Shown here piece by piece: positions 1 to 7,200 of a stretch of 15,460 nt of DNA. The notes below the pieces were generated by a model that worked only from the letters and a program-made list of their open reading frames with translations, was not told where the DNA came from and did not search any database. Position 1 is the stretch's first letter, and every line of letters starts with the position of its first letter. The stretch covers positions 1-15,460 of the forward strand of contig DAOWHI010000088.1 of NCBI GenBank assembly GCA_030641505.1. The letters are read 5' to 3'. Source of the stretch: Gemmatimonadota bacterium (GTDB taxonomy: Bacteria; Gemmatimonadota; Gemmatimonadetes; JACCXV01; JAHWKZ01). The position numbers were made by a program, and so were the translations under genes.

Positions 1-1630
1 CCTGGCCCGGTGGCTCTTCGGTCACTCCGGGGCGCTCCGCGCCAGCTGAGGTAGGCCGCCCCCGACCGGCGCGAGCCGTATCCCGGGGTTGGCTTTCCCG
101 CCGCGCGTAGCGGTCGAGCTGGTCGACGATTCGCACCATCGGATCGGCTACGTCGGGCAAGGCGGTCGTTAGCCGCGTCAGCTCAGGCGCCGCAGCATAG
201 AAGTCCATCGGCCGTTCGGGGACATCGAAACCGAGCTCCCGACGCGCCGAGTCGGCCTCCGGTGTGTCCGGGTACTCAGCGATCAACGAGCGCAGAGTCA
301 GCGATCCCGTGCCCGACGAGCCATTGCGAAAGCTCAGCAGCCCCGCTGCCAACATGGCTCGCGGGCGCCACGGCGACTCCGGATAGTCGGTACTGAGCTG
401 CGCGAAGACCGATGCTGCCAGCCTCGGATCGGACTCTACGTCGAGGCTTTCTTCACCCAATCGGTACAGAGCGGTGGAGCGTGCCATCCCAGCGTCCTCG
501 ATACCGACGACCACCTCTCGGCCAGATGCCAATTGCTGATAGTGGATCAAGCGCGCCAACGCGCGCGACTCGGTTCGCGCCGAGTCTCCAAACGCGCTAG
601 TCGGGGCGTGAAGAAAAGCGTCGAGAAGAATGTCCAGAGATTCCTCGTGCTGACGTCTCACTCGCCAAACGATACGTCCGCGGTGGAGCGTCGCCCGGCT
701 CGCGATCACCGTTCCGGGCGCCAATTCGGCGGTCCGCCGATACGACGTTTCGGCACTATCCCAAACCGAATCGGCAGCAAACAGATCGCCGCGTTCGACC
801 TCTGCGATCGCAGCCACCGAGTCAGGTACACCCAGATCTATGATCTCGGTGTAGGTCGTGCGCGCCTCATCCTCACGTCCGGAGAGACCAAGGGCGTGCG
901 CGATTCTCAACGCCGCCTGTCGCTGTGTAGCCAGATCGATTGCGTTGTCGCGATACGCGGCGTAAACCTCGAGCGCAGCATCGTACTGACCGGCGCTCAG
1001 CTGCGCGTCGGCGAACTGAAGGATGAGGTTATGCTCACGCGCGAATTGCGGATCCTGCTCGAGCAATTGTCGGAACGTCTCTACCGCTTGATGATGAGCG
1101 CCAAGCCCCAACTCGATCAGCGCCTTCTCGTACAGGACCTCAGCCTCGTCGATGCCCGACACCTCTTTGCCTAGCAACCCGCCCAGTGCCGCTTCCGCCG
1201 CACCCAGGTCACCGAGTCGCCGCTGACTGCGTACCAGGCCAAGGCGAGCCAAGCCGACGCCGTCGTTATCGGGAAAACGGGTGAGATACTCGCGAAAAAC
1301 CGTTGCTGCGTCGTGATGGCGCCCGAGCTGGTAGAACGACTGGGCCAACAACAGCAAAGCGTCGTCCGCGTAGCCCGAATCCCCGTGCCGGTCGAGGACG
1401 ATGGCGCTCTTCTCGGCCGCGCGCTCGAACGCTTCTCGCGCCGGTGCGGGAAGCGAATCCGATTCACCCCCCGTCAGGCGCATCCCTTCTTGATAGGCCT
1501 GCTCGGCGTTGTAAAACGTATTCAGGTAAGCACAACCGACGATCGCCAGCCCAGCCAACAGCCCCGCGGCGAGCGAGTGAGGGAACGCGGATCTAGCCGC
1601 TGGTCCTGCGCACCAAGGCTCGTTGCCCAT
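1..1630 (-). CDS. TPR-repeat lipoprotein (outer-membrane type), 3' end outside the window
   Basis: An open frame runs from ATG at 1630 to the left edge without a stop, giving at least 543 residues. The N-terminus has a hydrophobic stretch S-L-A-A-G-L-L-A-G-L-A ending in the lipobox I-V-G-C, with the lipidated Cys at residue 33, followed by A-Y-L-N-T-F-Y-N-A. Helical TPR-like repeats follow, for example D-D-A-L-L-L-L-A-Q-S-F-Y-Q-L-G near residue 95, and continue for several hundred residues (Ala/Leu/Arg-rich, paired helices). The last visible residues turn into a Pro/Gly/Arg-rich low-complexity tail, so the stop is probably close. The start overlaps the end of the amidase gene by 38 bp, which suggests coupled expression; I see no clear ribosome binding site. 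Family knowledge: such lipoproteins resemble BamD/YfiO or cell-envelope scaffold TPR proteins of FCB bacteria. The exact role is unknown. The lipoprotein nature is well supported; the function is not. Confidence 0.75.
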   Translation of the reverse strand, partial: MGNEPWCAGPAARSAFPHSLAAGLLAGLAIVGCAYLNTFYNAEQAYQEGMRLTGGESDSLPAPAREAFERAAEKSAIVLDRHGDSGYADDALLLLAQSFYQLGRHHDAATVFREYLTRFPDNDGVGLARLGLVRSQRRLGDLGAAEAALGGLLGKEVSGIDEAEVLYEKALIELGLGAHHQAVETFRQLLEQDPQFAREHNLILQFADAQLSAGQYDAALEVYAAYRDNAIDLATQRQAALRIAHALGLSGREDEARTTYTEIIDLGVPDSVAAIAEVERGDLFAADSVWDSAETSYRRTAELAPGTVIASRATLHRGRIVWRVRRQHEESLDILLDAFLHAPTSAFGDSARTESRALARLIHYQQLASGREVVVGIEDAGMARSTALYRLGEESLDVESDPRLAASVFAQLSTDYPESPWRPRAMLAAGLLSFRNGSSGTGSLTLRSLIAEYPDTPEADSARRELGFDVPERPMDFYAAAPELTRLTTALPDVADPMVRIVDQLDRYARRESQPRDTARAGRGRPTSAGAERPGVTEEPPGQ

Positions 1631-3233
1631 ACTGCGAGAGGTACTGGAGCAAACTGTCGGCGAGTCCGTCGACGAGGCGGGTTCGGAACGCCGAATCATT
1701 GAGCAGCGCTTCCTCCTGAGGATTGCTGATGAATGCCATCTCAAACAAAACGGCTGGCATGAAGGCACCGTTGAGGACGAAAAAACCGGCTTGCTTCACC
1801 CCTCGGCCCTTGATGGGTAGCCGCCGCCCGAGTTCCTCCTGAATCGTCTCTGCCAGCGTGCTCGATTCCCGGAGGTACTCATTCTGCGCCAGATCCCAGA
1901 GAATGAAGTTTAGATCCCCCAGTGATTCAGGGTCAATCTGGGGATTCTCGTAGCGAATGGCGGAGTTCTCCATCCGCGCGACCCGTTTTTCGTCCTCTGT
2001 TTTCGCCGCTGAGAGGAAGTACGTCTCAAACCCTTCGGCCGAGCGGTTCCGGGCGGCATTGGCGTGGATGGAGACGAACAAGTCAGCATTTTCGCGGTTC
2101 GCCATCCGAGTACGGTCCGCCAGCGTAATGAACTCGTCTCGGTCACGGGTCATCAAGACGCGCACGCCATTCTCGCGCTGCAGCCGCTCGCTCAACTGGC
2201 GCGCCACCATGAGTGTGACCGCCTTTTCCTGCGTGCGTCTGGGACCGATCGAACCCGGATCGTTCCCACCGTGTCCCGCATCGAGAACGATCGTCCACTG
2301 CTTTCGGTCCGGTGCCGACGAAGGTGGGACTTGGGTGACCGGATCGGGGGATCGATCGGTCGATGATACGACCGCCGGTCGGCGGACATTGACATCGGCG
2401 CCGAGCATGATGGCAGCCTCGTCGGCCGCTCCCGAACGCAGTACGACTTCAAAGCCGGCCGGTCGGCGAAGCGGGGCTACGGCGTAAACAGAAGTCCGCG
2501 GATCGAGCCAGAGCGTGAGCGCCGTTCGATCGCTGGTCGCTGGGGCCACCGCTACGCTGTCGACCAACCCCACCCCCACCAGACCACGCACCAAGTCTGG
2601 TGTAATCGCGGTTCCCGAAAGCAACAGTTGGAGCGTCCCGGGAAATGCGTCGTCGACGACGATCCCTGGAACCGTCGCCAACCGGAACCCGAGCCGCGTG
2701 CGTCCGGGCTCAGCCCAGAAGTCAACCCGCGGCAGGTCGTCCCTGGTCGGCGACCCACCGAGGCCGATCATCCCGCTTTCGACCCCACCTGTCGGCGGCG
2801 CCCGCTGATTGTCGGCGGGCGGCGAGCGTGGGTCGATGCTGCCGCGGCCGGGCGCTGTTGGGAAGCGCCCGGGCCACAAAGTTGGCAACAGTTGAGAGAG
2901 ACTGGAGGCTGGCAAGTAGAAACCAGCCCCATCCTTCTGTGCCGCTTCGATCATCTGGTACCACCGACCATCGAACTGAACAAACGGTGAGCGTCGATGG
3001 ACCGTCATCCGCGCCTGGTCGACGATCAGCACCGCTCGCTCTGGCCCGGCGGCGAGGACGTCGCCACCAAGCAACCGCGCGACTTCGACCAGTGCTACGA
3101 ACTGCCGGCCTTGGCGCTCGATCACCGGCACCTCGCGCGGCACGCCGTCGATCGCCACCGTCACCGACTGGGCGGCCAGCGGTGGTGCAGCGACCAACAC
3201 GGCCAGGGCGACTGTCGTTCGCACACGAGTCAT
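1593..3233 (-). CDS. exported N-acetylmuramoyl-L-alanine amidase (Amidase_3) with AMIN domain
   Basis: A zinc hydrolase that cuts the amide bond between MurNAc and the stem peptide of peptidoglycan in the periplasm. The 546 residues comprise: a signal peptide 1-21 (cleavage predicted after L-A-A, before Q22); a domain at about 22-120 resembling the copper amine oxidase N-terminal type; a Pro/Ser linker; an AMIN-like beta domain at about 170-265 (septal or peptidoglycan targeting in this family); a second linker; and the catalytic domain at 312-540. Visible zinc ligands are H321 (D-A-G-H-G-G), E336 and H390 (S-I-H-A-N); the catalytic Glu is E498 (F-E-M-A-F-I-S-N). All are intact, so it should be active. 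The ATG overlaps the smpB stop as ATGA, and the downstream TPR lipoprotein starts inside its 3' end. Likely role in cell division or envelope remodelling, as for AmiC-type enzymes. Confidence 0.93.
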   Translation of the reverse strand: MTRVRTTVALAVLVAAPPLAAQSVTVAIDGVPREVPVIERQGRQFVALVEVARLLGGDVLAAGPERAVLIVDQARMTVHRRSPFVQFDGRWYQMIEAAQKDGAGFYLPASSLSQLLPTLWPGRFPTAPGRGSIDPRSPPADNQRAPPTGGVESGMIGLGGSPTRDDLPRVDFWAEPGRTRLGFRLATVPGIVVDDAFPGTLQLLLSGTAITPDLVRGLVGVGLVDSVAVAPATSDRTALTLWLDPRTSVYAVAPLRRPAGFEVVLRSGAADEAAIMLGADVNVRRPAVVSSTDRSPDPVTQVPPSSAPDRKQWTIVLDAGHGGNDPGSIGPRRTQEKAVTLMVARQLSERLQRENGVRVLMTRDRDEFITLADRTRMANRENADLFVSIHANAARNRSAEGFETYFLSAAKTEDEKRVARMENSAIRYENPQIDPESLGDLNFILWDLAQNEYLRESSTLAETIQEELGRRLPIKGRGVKQAGFFVLNGAFMPAVLFEMAFISNPQEEALLNDSAFRTRLVDGLADSLLQYLSQYGQRALVRRTSG

Positions 3234-3682
3234 CGGCGCCCCAGTTCGCGCTCGGCTTCGCGATCGAGCTCGCGCCGCCTCATCGCTTCTCGCTTGTCGT
3301 AATGCTTCTTACCCCGCGCAACCGCCAGTGTCATCTTCGCAAAACCGTTTCGGAAGTGGATATCGAGGGGTACGATAGTCAGTCCTTTCTCGTCAATCCG
3401 CTGCGCGAGCATCCGGATCTCGCGCTTGTTCAGCAGCAGCTTGCGACGTCGTGTTGGGCTCGGGTTCCAGCGATCCGCCGGGTCATAGGGACTAACGTGG
3501 ACGCCGTGCAGAAACGCCTCACCACCCTCCACGATCGCATACCCTTCTCTCAAGTTGACGTTTCCCTGACGCACCGACTTGACCTCGGCGCCAAGCAGCA
3601 CGATCCCGGCCTCGAGTGTCTCGAGGATTTCGTAGTCGTGCCGCGCCCTGCGATTCCGGGCAACGATCGTCTCCGGCTTCAT
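3230..3682 (-). CDS. smpB: SsrA-binding protein SmpB
   Basis: The tmRNA partner in trans-translation: binds the tRNA-like domain of SsrA RNA and brings it to stalled ribosomes. The 150-residue product has the family's usual length. It begins M-K-P-E-T-I-V-A-R-N-R-R-A, followed by the conserved barrel segment E-A-G-I-V-L-L-G-A-E-V-K-S-V-R, then N-L-R-E-G-Y and H-V-S-P-Y. The basic C-terminal tail K-K-H-Y-D-K-R-E is the part that enters the mRNA channel. The frame stays open 23 codons further upstream, but that stretch has no family similarity and would overlap the promoter region, so ATG 3682 is chosen. First gene of a three-gene minus-strand unit; the tmRNA gene itself is not in this window. 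Confidence 0.96.
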   Translation of the reverse strand: MKPETIVARNRRARHDYEILETLEAGIVLLGAEVKSVRQGNVNLREGYAIVEGGEAFLHGVHVSPYDPADRWNPSPTRRRKLLLNKREIRMLAQRIDEKGLTIVPLDIHFRNGFAKMTLAVARGKKHYDKREAMRRRELDREAERELGRR

Positions 3683-3724
3683 CGTTCTCGGTTGTGGTCG
3701 GTCCTCAGGATGGGGATGTTGAAC

Positions 3725-3785
3725 GATACGGATCAAGCGGATTCTATGCAAACCCGATTGACAGTCTCAAGCGACGATCCGTATC
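3725..3785. repeat. 10-bp perfect inverted repeat flanking the divergent promoters
   Basis: The left arm GATACGGATC (3725-3734) and right arm GATCCGTATC (3776-3785) are exact reverse complements separated by 41 bp. The left arm lies at the predicted start site of the smpB promoter; the right arm overlaps the -10 of the tRNA promoter. Each arm is itself close to a palindrome (GATNCGNATC). The symmetry suggests a paired operator, but no regulator is identified and chance is not fully excluded. Confidence 0.45.
3741..3770 (-). promoter_or_regulatory. sigma70-type promoter for smpB-amidase-TPR unit
   Basis: On the minus strand the -35 is TTGAGA (3770-3765, 5 of 6 to TTGACA) and the -10 is TAGAAT (3746-3741, 5 of 6 to TATAAT), with an 18-bp spacer. 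Transcription would start near 3734, about 50 nt before the smpB ATG. It is interleaved with the oppositely oriented promoter at 3758-3787. Confidence 0.6.
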
Positions 3786-3787
3786 TT
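3758..3787 (+). promoter_or_regulatory. sigma70-type promoter for tRNA-Leu (and possibly the downstream genes)
   Basis: A perfect -35 TTGACA (3758-3763) and a -10 TATCTT (3782-3787, 4 of 6) are separated by 18 bp. Transcription would start near 3794, about 36 nt upstream of the mature tRNA 5' end. Its spacer holds the -35 of the divergent smpB promoter. Confidence 0.6.
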
Positions 3788-3816
3788 CATCCTCCCTTGG
3801 CGGGCCCACAACCGGT

Positions 3817-3925
3817 GGCCCCGCATGGTGCCCAAGTGGCGGAACTGGTAGACGCGCACGATTCAGGGTCGTGTGGGCTTACGCCCGTGGGGGTTCGACT
3901 CCCTTCTTGGGCACCATGCGGGGCC
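3817..3925 (+). repeat. 13-bp leader/trailer extension of the tRNA-Leu acceptor stem
   Basis: Positions 3817-3829 (GGCCCCGCATGGT) are the exact reverse complement of 3913-3925 (ACCATGCGGGGCC) and directly continue the 7-bp acceptor stem. The precursor RNA can therefore form an uninterrupted 20-bp helix (3817-3836 with 3906-3925) with the tRNA body as its loop. The trailer half includes the discriminator base and the encoded CCA. It may be a processing stalk and/or the stem of a terminator. Confidence 0.8.
3830..3916 (+). tRNA. tRNA-Leu (anticodon CAG)
   Basis: An 87-nt class II tRNA including an encoded CCA (3914-3916). The acceptor stem GCCCAAG/CTTGGGC (3830-3836 with 3906-3912) is perfect and the discriminator is A3913. 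The anticodon stem CACGA/TCGTG (3857-3861 with 3869-3873) encloses the loop TTCAGGG with anticodon CAG at 3864-3866. A long variable arm typical of Leu occupies about 3874-3888. The T arm has loop TTCGACT (3894-3900) with a five-pair stem including two G-U pairs. It decodes CUG. It sits on the plus strand between the divergent smpB gene and the plus-strand membrane protein genes. Confidence 0.96.
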
Positions 3926-3937
3926 GGCGTTGTTTTT
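3906..3937 (+). terminator. possible terminator after tRNA-Leu
   Basis: The 3' half of the 20-bp tRNA-flanking stem ends at 3925 and is followed after a short GGCG spacer by a T-rich run TTGTTTTT (3930-3937). This resembles a stem plus U-tract, but the loop would be the entire tRNA, which is unusual, and no compact local hairpin is visible. If termination is incomplete the next two genes would be read from the tRNA promoter. Confidence 0.35.
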
Positions 3938-3968
3938 CCTTTCTTGCGACGGTAATCTTCGCAGCGAG

Positions 3969-4220
3969 ATGCTGAAGCTGATCATCATCATCGCCGTGCT
4001 CCTGTGGGTCGCTTACCGGATCGCGCGGTCACTCCCTCGCATCGAGATCAGCATCGATCGCGGCCACGACGAGATTCGAGTTTTCGGCATCATGCGCGAG
4101 CACTTCCCTGACCAGTACGAGCGCTACAAACACGGCCTGCTGTCGGAGACCGAGGAACGGCAGCTGTATCTCGACTGCGTCGAGATCCTCGGCGCACGAC
4201 AGGAGATCGACCGGCTCTGA
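3969..4220 (+). CDS. small single-span membrane protein of unknown function
   Basis: An 83-residue protein that I do not recognise. ATG at 3969 is chosen because the open frame upstream of it lies in the tRNA-Leu gene and its trailer. The N-terminus M-L-K-L-I-I-I-I-A-V-L-L-W-V-A-Y is one transmembrane helix (residues about 3-18) followed by R-I-A-R, so the C-terminal part is predicted cytoplasmic (positive-inside rule). The soluble tail is charged (E-R-Y-K-H-G-L-L-S-E-T-E-E-R-Q) and probably helical. No ribosome binding site stands out. The stop TGA (4218-4220) overlaps the CTG start of the transporter gene by three bases (CTGA), so the two are likely translated together and may work together. 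Confidence 0.72.
   Translation: MLKLIIIIAVLLWVAYRIARSLPRIEISIDRGHDEIRVFGIMREHFPDQYERYKHGLLSETEERQLYLDCVEILGARQEIDRL
4201..4219 (+). promoter_or_regulatory. ribosome binding site and non-standard CTG start of the transporter gene
   Basis: AGGAG (4201-4205) lies 11 nt before CTG (4217-4219), which overlaps the TGA of the preceding gene as CTGA, the same geometry as common ATGA couplings. In this frame there is no ATG, GTG or TTG between the stop at 4109-4111 and GTG 4424. Starting at 4424 would delete a conserved-looking first membrane helix. Confidence 0.55.
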
Positions 4221-7200
4221 GCCCGACTGGTTCTAAGCCAGCCCGCCGCTGGCTCTCCACGCTGCTAGACATCCGCTCCAACGAGTGGCCGATCGTATGG
4301 CTGCTGTTCGGCTACTTCTTTCTGCTCACCTCGACCCAACATCTGCTTCGCCCGGCTCGAAATGCGTTCTTTCTGACAACCGCTGGAGCCGAGAATCTAC
4401 CGTGGGCGTACATCGCAAGCGCGGTGGTCTCGGCGCTCGCCACGATCGCTTACGCACGACTCGCTGTGTCGCTTTCACGAAGCCGGCAAGTGGTCGTGAC
4501 GCTGGCGCTCGTCATCGCTTCGCTGATCGTATTCTGGGTGTTGCTGAACCAACCCGACGGCCGAATCGCGGGCGCATTCTACGTGTGGATCAACGTCTTC
4601 TCGTTGTTGTTGGTCAGCCAGTTCTACCTGATCAGCAGCGACCTGTTCGATCCTCGCCAAGCGAAGCGTGTGGTCGGTTTTATCGGTACCGGGGGATTGT
4701 CGGGCGGGGTGGTCGGAAGCACCGCGGCGGGGGTGCTCTCCAGTCCGCTTGGAGCGATCAATCTGCTTCTCATAGCGGCAGTGCTTTTGATTGCGTGCAC
4801 GATCCTTGCGTTGCGGGTGCTCAAGATCGGCACGGCTCGCGAGACACGGCTGGCGAGTAGCCAGCGCAACCCTCGGCGGACAGAACGGGGATTCGCTAGT
4901 GGCTTTCGTTCGATCAAACGACTGCCTCACCTCCGGCGTATCGCGATACTCCTGTTTGTCACAGTCCTCGTATCTACGTTTGTCGACTGGATGTTCAGCT
5001 TCCTCGTCGAGTCGGCTATACCCGACCGCGAGGCTCAAGCCGAGTTCTTTGGCCGCACGTTCGCTGTCTTCAACGGCCTGGGGCTTATTTTTCAACTTGC
5101 TGCGACCGGCGCGGTCCTTCGTCTGTGTGGGCTTGCCGGTGCCTTGGTGATCCTGCCGATGGGCATGGGGCTGGGCGCCGCCGGGCTCGTATTCCTGCCG
5201 GGATTGGTCACGGCTACCGCGGGCAAGGGCTTCGACATGACGCTCCGAAACTCGATCAACCAATCCGCGCGAGAGTTGCTCTACCTCCCCGTGCCGACAG
5301 CGCTCAAACAACGCGCTAAGCCGTTTATCGATGTCGTTCTCGCTCGGAGCGCGGATGGGGTGGCCGGGGTGTTGATCCTGCTCGGGACCGGCGCCGCTGG
5401 GACGGGGGTGCGACCGCTGGCGTTTATCACGTTGGCGCTGGTCGGCGTTTGGCTGGCCACGGTCGTGCGTGTCCGGGGGAGCTACCGCAGCGCGCTCGAA
5501 CGGCTGTTGGCGGTACGTGACATCGACCTCGTCGAGGCCGCCGACGAGAGCTTGGACACCGAGGCGGTGCGCGAGCTCCGCGCCTCGCTGCGATCATCGG
5601 CGAGCGCAGCGGATGTTCATTACACGCTCGACTTGTTACGTGACTCTCCCGCTGGCAAGCTCCGCGGCGACCTCCTGAGATTGCTCGACCATCCCGACCC
5701 GACGGTGCAGGCACGAGCGATCGCCCGACTCTTGCCGGTCGCGAATTTCAGTGACGTGGGCCCCATCCGACCGCTGCTCGACGATTCGGACCCAACGGTG
5801 CGAGCACAGGCGACGATCCTCGCCAGCCGGTTTGAGCCCGAGCGCCAGTTGGCACGCATGGAAACGTGGCTCGAATCATCCGAGCCCAACGCCCTGGAGA
5901 CAGCCTTGGCGTGCTTTCTGGCCCACGGTGGTCGAGAGCATGAACAAGCGGCGACCGACGCGCTGAACCGTTTGATCAGCGATACCGCCCCGGGAATGGC
6001 CCCGCAGAGGGCGGCCTGCGCTCGCGCGCTAGCTCGGCTGCCGAGCGACCACGGGCTTCAGGAACGGCTCGGCGCGCTCTTGGCGGATGACGACCCGGCG
6101 GTGGTTCGGGCGGCGATCTCGAGCGCCGGCGCGGCCCGCCGAGTCGAACTGCTGGAACCCCTGGTCCCGCACCTCGAGCCGGCGGACACGCGTCGTCTTG
6201 CGACGCGGGCGATAGCCGCGATGGGTGACGCCGCGGTGCCGCATCTCTCTGCGTTCCTCCGCGATCCAACTCTACCCCGACGGTGGTTGCCGAGTGTGTT
6301 TGTCGAGATCGCCACCCCGGCGGCCTTCTTCGCGCTCGCCGACGGGCTGCCGTTTCTGACTCAGACGGACGTGCGGCTGTCGACCCTCAAGGCGCTCAAC
6401 AAGCTCCGCCGTCGGCATCCTTCGTGGGACCTACCGACGACCGTCATTCGGCGTCAGCTCAATGCCGAGCTATTCGAAGCCTATGACACCGAGCGCCAGA
6501 TGCTCACGCTCTCTCGATTTGAGGATGGGCTGGACGCACAGGACGCTGAGAGCGCCAGCACGTATGCTTGGGCACTCAGCCTGCGCGGCGAGCGATCGGT
6601 CGAACGCGCGTTCCGGCTCGAGGCACTGCTGCACAGCCCGCGAACGATCTACTTCGCATATGCCGGCCTCGCGGGAGGCAGGTCAGAGCACGCAGCGCAC
6701 GCCATCGAGCTGTTGGAAACCGCTCTCGACCGAGAGGACGCGCGAGTCGTCGTTCCGCTGATCGATGCCGATTATTCTCGGCCGCAGCGGGTCGACGCCG
6801 GGCGTCAGTGGTTTCAGCTGGAGGATGCACCGCTCGAGTCCGATCTGACGATCGTCCTGGAGCGCGGTCAACCATGGCTCAAGGCGTACGCCGCTCCGCT
6901 GGCCCGGCGCGTCGACGCAACGATTGACACCCGCGAACACGAGGAGCGAGTGGCCAGGTCAACAGTTGAGAAAGCGGCCGCCCTTCGGCATGCCAAGCTG
7001 ATGCGTCATCTCGACGCCGACGATCTTCTGCAGCTGGCCGCGGTAGCTGAGGAGCGCTCCTTCGACCGCGATGAGCATCTGTTCTACGAGGGTGAGGCGG
7101 GTGAGTATCTGTACGTCGTATTGGATGGTGAGATTCGCGGCGAGCGGGGCGACCTGGCGGTCTTCCAGGCCGGCGCCGGCGACGTGATCGGCGAGTTCTC

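Noticed and set aside
533..1174. Long plus-strand open frame (213 codons)
   Set aside because: It is the exact antisense of the TPR lipoprotein codons; the product is Arg/Ser-rich with no family features.
1171..1467. Minus-strand 98-codon frame after the amidase
   Set aside because: It is out of frame with the TPR lipoprotein, which has a signal sequence and TPR-like repeats over the same bases.
3683..3829. Possible tmRNA (ssrA) next to smpB
   Set aside because: The gap is too short and contains no tRNA-like ends or tag reading frame; the neighbouring RNA gene is a normal tRNA-Leu.
2645..3955. Plus-strand open frame of 436 codons running across the amidase, smpB and tRNA region
   Set aside because: It is antisense to two well-supported genes and reads through the tRNA; a GC-rich shadow frame.
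3930..3958. Possible promoter TTGTTT-N17-TAATCT before the 83-aa protein
   Set aside because: Only three of six bases match in each hexamer and it would leave almost no leader; not better than chance.
3864..4219. Functional link between tRNA-Leu(CAG), which reads CUG, and the CTG start downstream
   Set aside because: Initiation at CUG uses initiator tRNA in bacteria; the proximity is most simply a coincidence.
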